From Variovorax sp. JS1663 (GTDB taxonomy: Bacteria; Pseudomonadota; Gammaproteobacteria; Burkholderiales; Burkholderiaceae_C), in assembly GCF_002157355.1 (NCBI RefSeq), contig NZ_LYMK01000053.1, positions 1-43,820 of the forward strand: a stretch of 43,820 bases of DNA, read 5' to 3'. The notes below the pieces were generated by a model. It was not told the origin of the DNA, ran no database searches, and was given only the letters and a program-made list of their open reading frames with translations. The translations under genes were made by a program, and so were the position numbers. The first letter of the stretch is position 1. Each line of letters begins with the position of its first letter. Shown one piece after another: positions 40,561 through 43,820 of the stretch.

Positions 40561-43275
40561 ATGAGCGAACCGACTTCCAACATGCTGCTCGATGGCTCGC
40601 AGGCCCTGGCCCGCGCGAGCGCCCAATCGCGCGCCTGGGTGCAGCGGCTCGCGCAGACCGCCACCTCGGTCGCCACCGAAGAGCGCCTGCTGCTCGAGGC
40701 AACGCGGCGCGCCGAGAACCTGGCGCGCAAGGTCGCCTCCTCGGCAGGCCGGCGCAACAGCGCGGGCGTGTTCGGCCCCAGCCAGGCCGGCAAGTCCTAC
40801 CTGGTCTCGGTGCTGGGCAAAAGCGAGGACAAGCCGCTCATCGCCGACTTCGCGGGCACGCCGAAGAACTTCATCCAGGAGCTCAATCCCCCGGGCGGCA
40901 AGGAAGCCACCGGGCTGGTGACGCGCTTCACCATCGAGAAGGGCACGAGCGACACGACGCACCCGGTCGAACTGCGCCTGCTGACCGAGACCGACATCGT
41001 CAAGGTCATCGGCAACAGCTTTTTCTCGGACTTCGACCAGAACAATCGCAAGCTCGCCCTGCCGGGCGAAGACCAGATCCGCGCCATGATCGAACGGCTG
41101 GAGAGCATGGCGCGCCAGAGCGCCCCCCACCTCGACGAGATCGTGATGTTCGACATCGGCGAGTATTTCCGGGACAACTTTGCCGTGCCGATCGAGCCGA
41201 TGGCGCGCACCGGCTACTGGGATGCGCTGACGCGCTTCGGCCATCGCCTGCCGCTCGCGCAGCGTGCCGAGCTCTACAGCGTGCTGTGGGGCCTGTCGAA
41301 GGACCTGACCGACGTCTTCCTGCTGCTGACGCGCGCGCTCGAATCCCTGGGCCATGCGCCGACGGGGCGCGCCGCGCTGGACTGCCTGATCCCGCGCACC
41401 CAGAGCATCATCGACGTCGACATCATCAAGCTGCGCCTGGGCACGCCCGAGGACGAGAAGGATCTCATCAGCGTGGTGCCGGAGCGTGCGGACGGCGGCG
41501 ACGCGCCGCCGGTGAAGGTGCCGCGCGCGACGCTCACCGCGCTGGTGGCCGAGATCAAGGTCGTGATGGCGAACCAGCCCTGGCCCTTCTTCACGCACAC
41601 AGACCTGCTGGACTTCCCGGGCGCGCGGGCGCGCGAGAAGATGGTCGAGCTGCCGCAGGACCCGGAGGAGCGCACCTTCAGCGTGCGCAACATGCTCCTG
41701 CGCGGCAAGATCGCCTACCTCTTCCAGCGCTACACCGAGGAGCGCGAGCTCACCTGCATGCTGCTGTGCATGCCGCCCAGCAACCAGGAGGTCAAGGACC
41801 TGACCTCCCTGGTCGGCAAGTGGGTGGCGCAGACCCACGGTGCGAGCCCCGAGACGCGTGCGCAGTTGCCCTGCGCCCTCTTCTTCGTGCTGACCAAGTT
41901 CGACATGGAACTGCTCGCCAAGCCGGGCGACACGCCCGAGTCCTGGGCCGGCCGCATCGATGCACGCCTCGATGCCTCGATGTACCAGCTCTACAAGCAG
42001 CAGGAGTGGCTGCAGAACTGGAGCGGCAAGGCCTTTGCCAACACCTATTTCCTGCGCAACCCCGAGTACGAACTCGACGCAGTGTTCCAGTACGGCCCCA
42101 CCGACGCCGACAACAAGCGGCGAGAGACCGGCATCGCCGCGCAGGCCGAAGCCCGGATCGCGGCCAACCGCCAGGGCGTCGTCGAATCCGAGCTCTGCCG
42201 CAAGCACTTCAACGACCCGGCCGCAGCCTGGGACTGTGCCATGCAGCTCAACGACGGCGGCGTGCGCCACCTTGTCGACAACCTGGAGCGTGTGCTGTCG
42301 CCCATGCTCAAGACGCGGCAGCTCGCGGGCCGCCTGGTCGACCAGGCCAGGCATCTCGATACCCGGATGCGCCGCTTCTATCAGGCCGACGACGACTCGT
42401 CGCGCAAGGAAAAGGAAGAGGGCCTGATGAACCTGCGCCGCAGGCTCTTCCGGGCCACCAGCGAGCGCGAGTTCGTCAACTTCATGCAATTGCTGGCGCG
42501 CATCAAGGTGCTGGAGGCCGACGTCCGTGGCGCCTTCCTCAACGTCGCCTCGCTCAAGATCGAGGCCGCGCCCGCGGTCGAGGAGGCAGCCGCCGCCCCC
42601 GCGGCCGAGGCCGATCCCTGGGACGACCCGTGGGCCGAGCCCACCGCAGCCTCGGGCACGGCCGCGGCGCCGCCCCCCCCGCGCCGCGCGCGCGACCGCT
42701 TCGACCATTTCGCAACCCAGGTCCTCAACCTGTGGACCGAGAAGGTCCGCGGGTTGTCGAGCCAGGCCGAGACGCTGAGCGCCCTCGGCATGGACGCCCA
42801 GCTGGTCGGCGACCTCGGCAACGAGCTGGTGATCGGCGCGCACCGCCGCCAGCTGACCGAGCGCATCGCCGACCGCGTGCGCACGCAGGTGGCGGCGGCC
42901 AACCTGCGCTGGGACGAGGTGACCGATCGCAGTGCCGGCATCGCGACCGTGATGGTCAACGACTACGTCGCCTACCTCGGTTTCAGCGAGAGCCCGAGCG
43001 CCGAGCGCCCGGCAGTCCCCGAGGCCCCCAAGCCGCGGCAGCGCGGCGTCTTCGAGCCGCTGCCCTTGCCGGCGCGCGGCCAGATGCCGGCCGTGTCGCA
43101 GACGCAGGTCTCGATGGAGCGCGACTACTTCCTCGATTGGGGCGTGGCCCTCAAGCAGCTGGGACTGGACAACGTGAGCTTCTCGGGCGGCCGCGAGATC
43201 GGCGAGGCGGACAACCGGGACCTGGGCGAGATCCTGCAAGGCCTGGCGCCGGCCTTGCAGGTGAAGGCAGGCTGA
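40561..43275 (+). CDS. srfC: SrfC family protein, dynamin-like P-loop GTPase
   Basis: 904 residues. A helical N-terminus (ARASAQSRAWVQRLAQTATS) precedes the Walker A loop GPSQAGKS (72-79). G3 is DFPG (351-354, TDLLDFPGARAR), G4 is TKFD (445-448). The C-terminal half is helical (LVDQARHLDTRMRRFYQADD, LMNLRRRLFRATSEREF) with an acidic Ala/Pro/Trp linker around 670-705 (DPWDDPWAEP), and ends with another helical domain. The order G1-G3-G4 with long helical bundles resembles large dynamin-like GTPases. The SrfC family is a virulence-factor name without biochemical assignment. It follows SrfB and should act with it. Confidence 0.9.
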   Translation: MSEPTSNMLLDGSQALARASAQSRAWVQRLAQTATSVATEERLLLEATRRAENLARKVASSAGRRNSAGVFGPSQAGKSYLVSVLGKSEDKPLIADFAGTPKNFIQELNPPGGKEATGLVTRFTIEKGTSDTTHPVELRLLTETDIVKVIGNSFFSDFDQNNRKLALPGEDQIRAMIERLESMARQSAPHLDEIVMFDIGEYFRDNFAVPIEPMARTGYWDALTRFGHRLPLAQRAELYSVLWGLSKDLTDVFLLLTRALESLGHAPTGRAALDCLIPRTQSIIDVDIIKLRLGTPEDEKDLISVVPERADGGDAPPVKVPRATLTALVAEIKVVMANQPWPFFTHTDLLDFPGARAREKMVELPQDPEERTFSVRNMLLRGKIAYLFQRYTEERELTCMLLCMPPSNQEVKDLTSLVGKWVAQTHGASPETRAQLPCALFFVLTKFDMELLAKPGDTPESWAGRIDARLDASMYQLYKQQEWLQNWSGKAFANTYFLRNPEYELDAVFQYGPTDADNKRRETGIAAQAEARIAANRQGVVESELCRKHFNDPAAAWDCAMQLNDGGVRHLVDNLERVLSPMLKTRQLAGRLVDQARHLDTRMRRFYQADDDSSRKEKEEGLMNLRRRLFRATSEREFVNFMQLLARIKVLEADVRGAFLNVASLKIEAAPAVEEAAAAPAAEADPWDDPWAEPTAASGTAAAPPPPRRARDRFDHFATQVLNLWTEKVRGLSSQAETLSALGMDAQLVGDLGNELVIGAHRRQLTERIADRVRTQVAAANLRWDEVTDRSAGIATVMVNDYVAYLGFSESPSAERPAVPEAPKPRQRGVFEPLPLPARGQMPAVSQTQVSMERDYFLDWGVALKQLGLDNVSFSGGREIGEADNRDLGEILQGLAPALQVKAG

Positions 43276-43350
43276 AGCGCGAACGCGCCCCAGACGCGCG
43301 TGCTTCTGTATAACATTCGTTTGCAAATTTGACCTGCCCCTGACTTGCCC

Positions 43351-43820
43351 ATGCCCACCCGCCTGCTTCAACTCGAACAACACGCCAGCGGGACGGCCTC
43401 GTTCCAACTCACCGGTCCCTCCGCCGGCCAGGTCGCGATGCCCGAGGACCTGGAGATCTCCATCATCCAGCAGGGCCCCACGGAGCGCTACCTCGACCCG
43501 CGCAATCCGGACGATCCGTGGACCACCGCGGTCTACCGCTTCCGCCCCCTCGACCCGCGGCGCCAGGGCAATGCTGTCTGGCTCGACATCGACTACGGCG
43601 TCACCTATCACCTGCGCGCTCACCAGGCCTACAAGCTGCGCATTCGCCAGCCCCAGGGCACGGAGGCGGATGAGATCTTCACCGGGCCAGCCACGCTGCG
43701 CCGTCCGTCCCTCAAGCCGACCGGCTGGACGCCGCCACCCGATCCGCGCGGTCCGGTGTCGGTGCCGCAGGCCGAGGTGCCGCCGCCGGCACCCCTACCC
43801 TCGCCGCCCCCGCCCCCGCC
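43351..43820 (+). CDS. Hypothetical protein downstream of srfC (3' end outside window)
   Basis: An open frame from ATG 43351 runs off the right edge: at least 156 residues. It begins MPTRLLQLEQHASGTASFQL and has a beta-rich region (AVWLDIDYGVTYHLRAHQAY, KLRIRQPQGTEADEIF), then a strongly Pro-rich linker (VPPPAPLPSPPPPPP) that suggests a second domain further on. No family recognised. The 75-base gap after srfC holds an imperfect hairpin (AAGC..GCTT around 43275-43305) and TGTATAAC as a possible -10, so it may have its own promoter. Position suggests a further part of the srf locus. Confidence 0.75.
   Translation, partial: MPTRLLQLEQHASGTASFQLTGPSAGQVAMPEDLEISIIQQGPTERYLDPRNPDDPWTTAVYRFRPLDPRRQGNAVWLDIDYGVTYHLRAHQAYKLRIRQPQGTEADEIFTGPATLRRPSLKPTGWTPPPDPRGPVSVPQAEVPPPAPLPSPPPPP

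Noticed and set aside
37310..40702. A 1130-codon open frame on the minus strand opposite srfB
   Set aside because: Same effect: low-complexity product, while the plus strand carries SGVQFLDF and the ATPase signatures.
40519..43623. A 1034-codon open frame on the minus strand opposite srfC
   Set aside because: Shadow of the high GC third positions of srfC; the product is His/Arg/Gly-rich with no family motif, while the plus strand has clear GTPase motifs.

Overview
The window looks like a chromosomal segment of a high-GC betaproteobacterium of the order Burkholderiales, most likely Comamonadaceae (Variovorax or a relative). The reasons are three orphan Bug/TctC-type solute receptors beside catabolic genes, IclR/LysR/MarR/MocR regulators placed divergently from their targets, and the recurrent leader GGAGACA before start codons. 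No rRNA, tRNA, CRISPR array, transposase or phage gene was seen.

Layout. (1) 1-7982: a RibD/DHFR-fold reductase, then a minus-strand catabolic operon (Bug receptor, RraA/HMG aldolase-type protein, 2-hydroxyacid dehydrogenase, second Bug receptor, SMP-30 lactonase-like protein, AlgE-type porin) read away from a divergent IclR regulator across a 24-bp palindrome. (2) 8100-13900: small genes (RRM RNA-binding protein, hypothetical proteins), a DUF899 / beta-propeller / winged-helix regulator trio, an Imm-5-like protein, a 56-residue lipoprotein and a gutted ankyrin-repeat gene. (3) 13856-15749: a glycosyltransferase and a divergent MarR regulator, flanked by a 22-bp direct repeat (20/22). (4) 15728-23618: an acyl-CoA degradation operon (enoyl-CoA hydratase, thiolase-like protein plus DUF35 partner, glutaryl-CoA-dehydrogenase-like enzyme, ADP-forming acyl-CoA synthetase, Bug receptor) with a divergent LysR gene. 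(5) 23625-25852: a broken LysR gene divergent from a fumarylacetoacetase-type hydrolase and a VOC protein. (6) 25855-27594: two Roadblock proteins, an MglA-like small GTPase and a small protein, resembling an actinobacterial conservon without its kinase. (7) 27682-33882: IclR, GMC oxidoreductase, MHS-type transporter, MocR regulator, MerR regulator and the stub of a DUF2938 gene. (8) 33896-43820: a Gln-rich exported protein divergent from a membrane-anchored trypsin-like protease, followed by srfA, srfB, srfC and a further gene cut by the window edge.

The most promising system is the last one. SrfB carries an actin/Hsp70-type ATPase signature, SrfC a P-loop GTPase signature and SrfA one membrane span with a periplasm-like Pro-rich region. 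They lie beside a trypsin-like protease and a Gln-rich protein whose shared promoter region holds an exact GTAAA-N5-GTAAA, the CpxR box of envelope stress. I infer an envelope-linked ATPase/GTPase machine; no function is proven. The conservon-like cassette is the second most interesting locus.

Several regulators or their targets are decayed (ankyrin gene, LysR, DUF2938, frame-shifted Gln repeats), so this looks like an accessory region undergoing gene loss.
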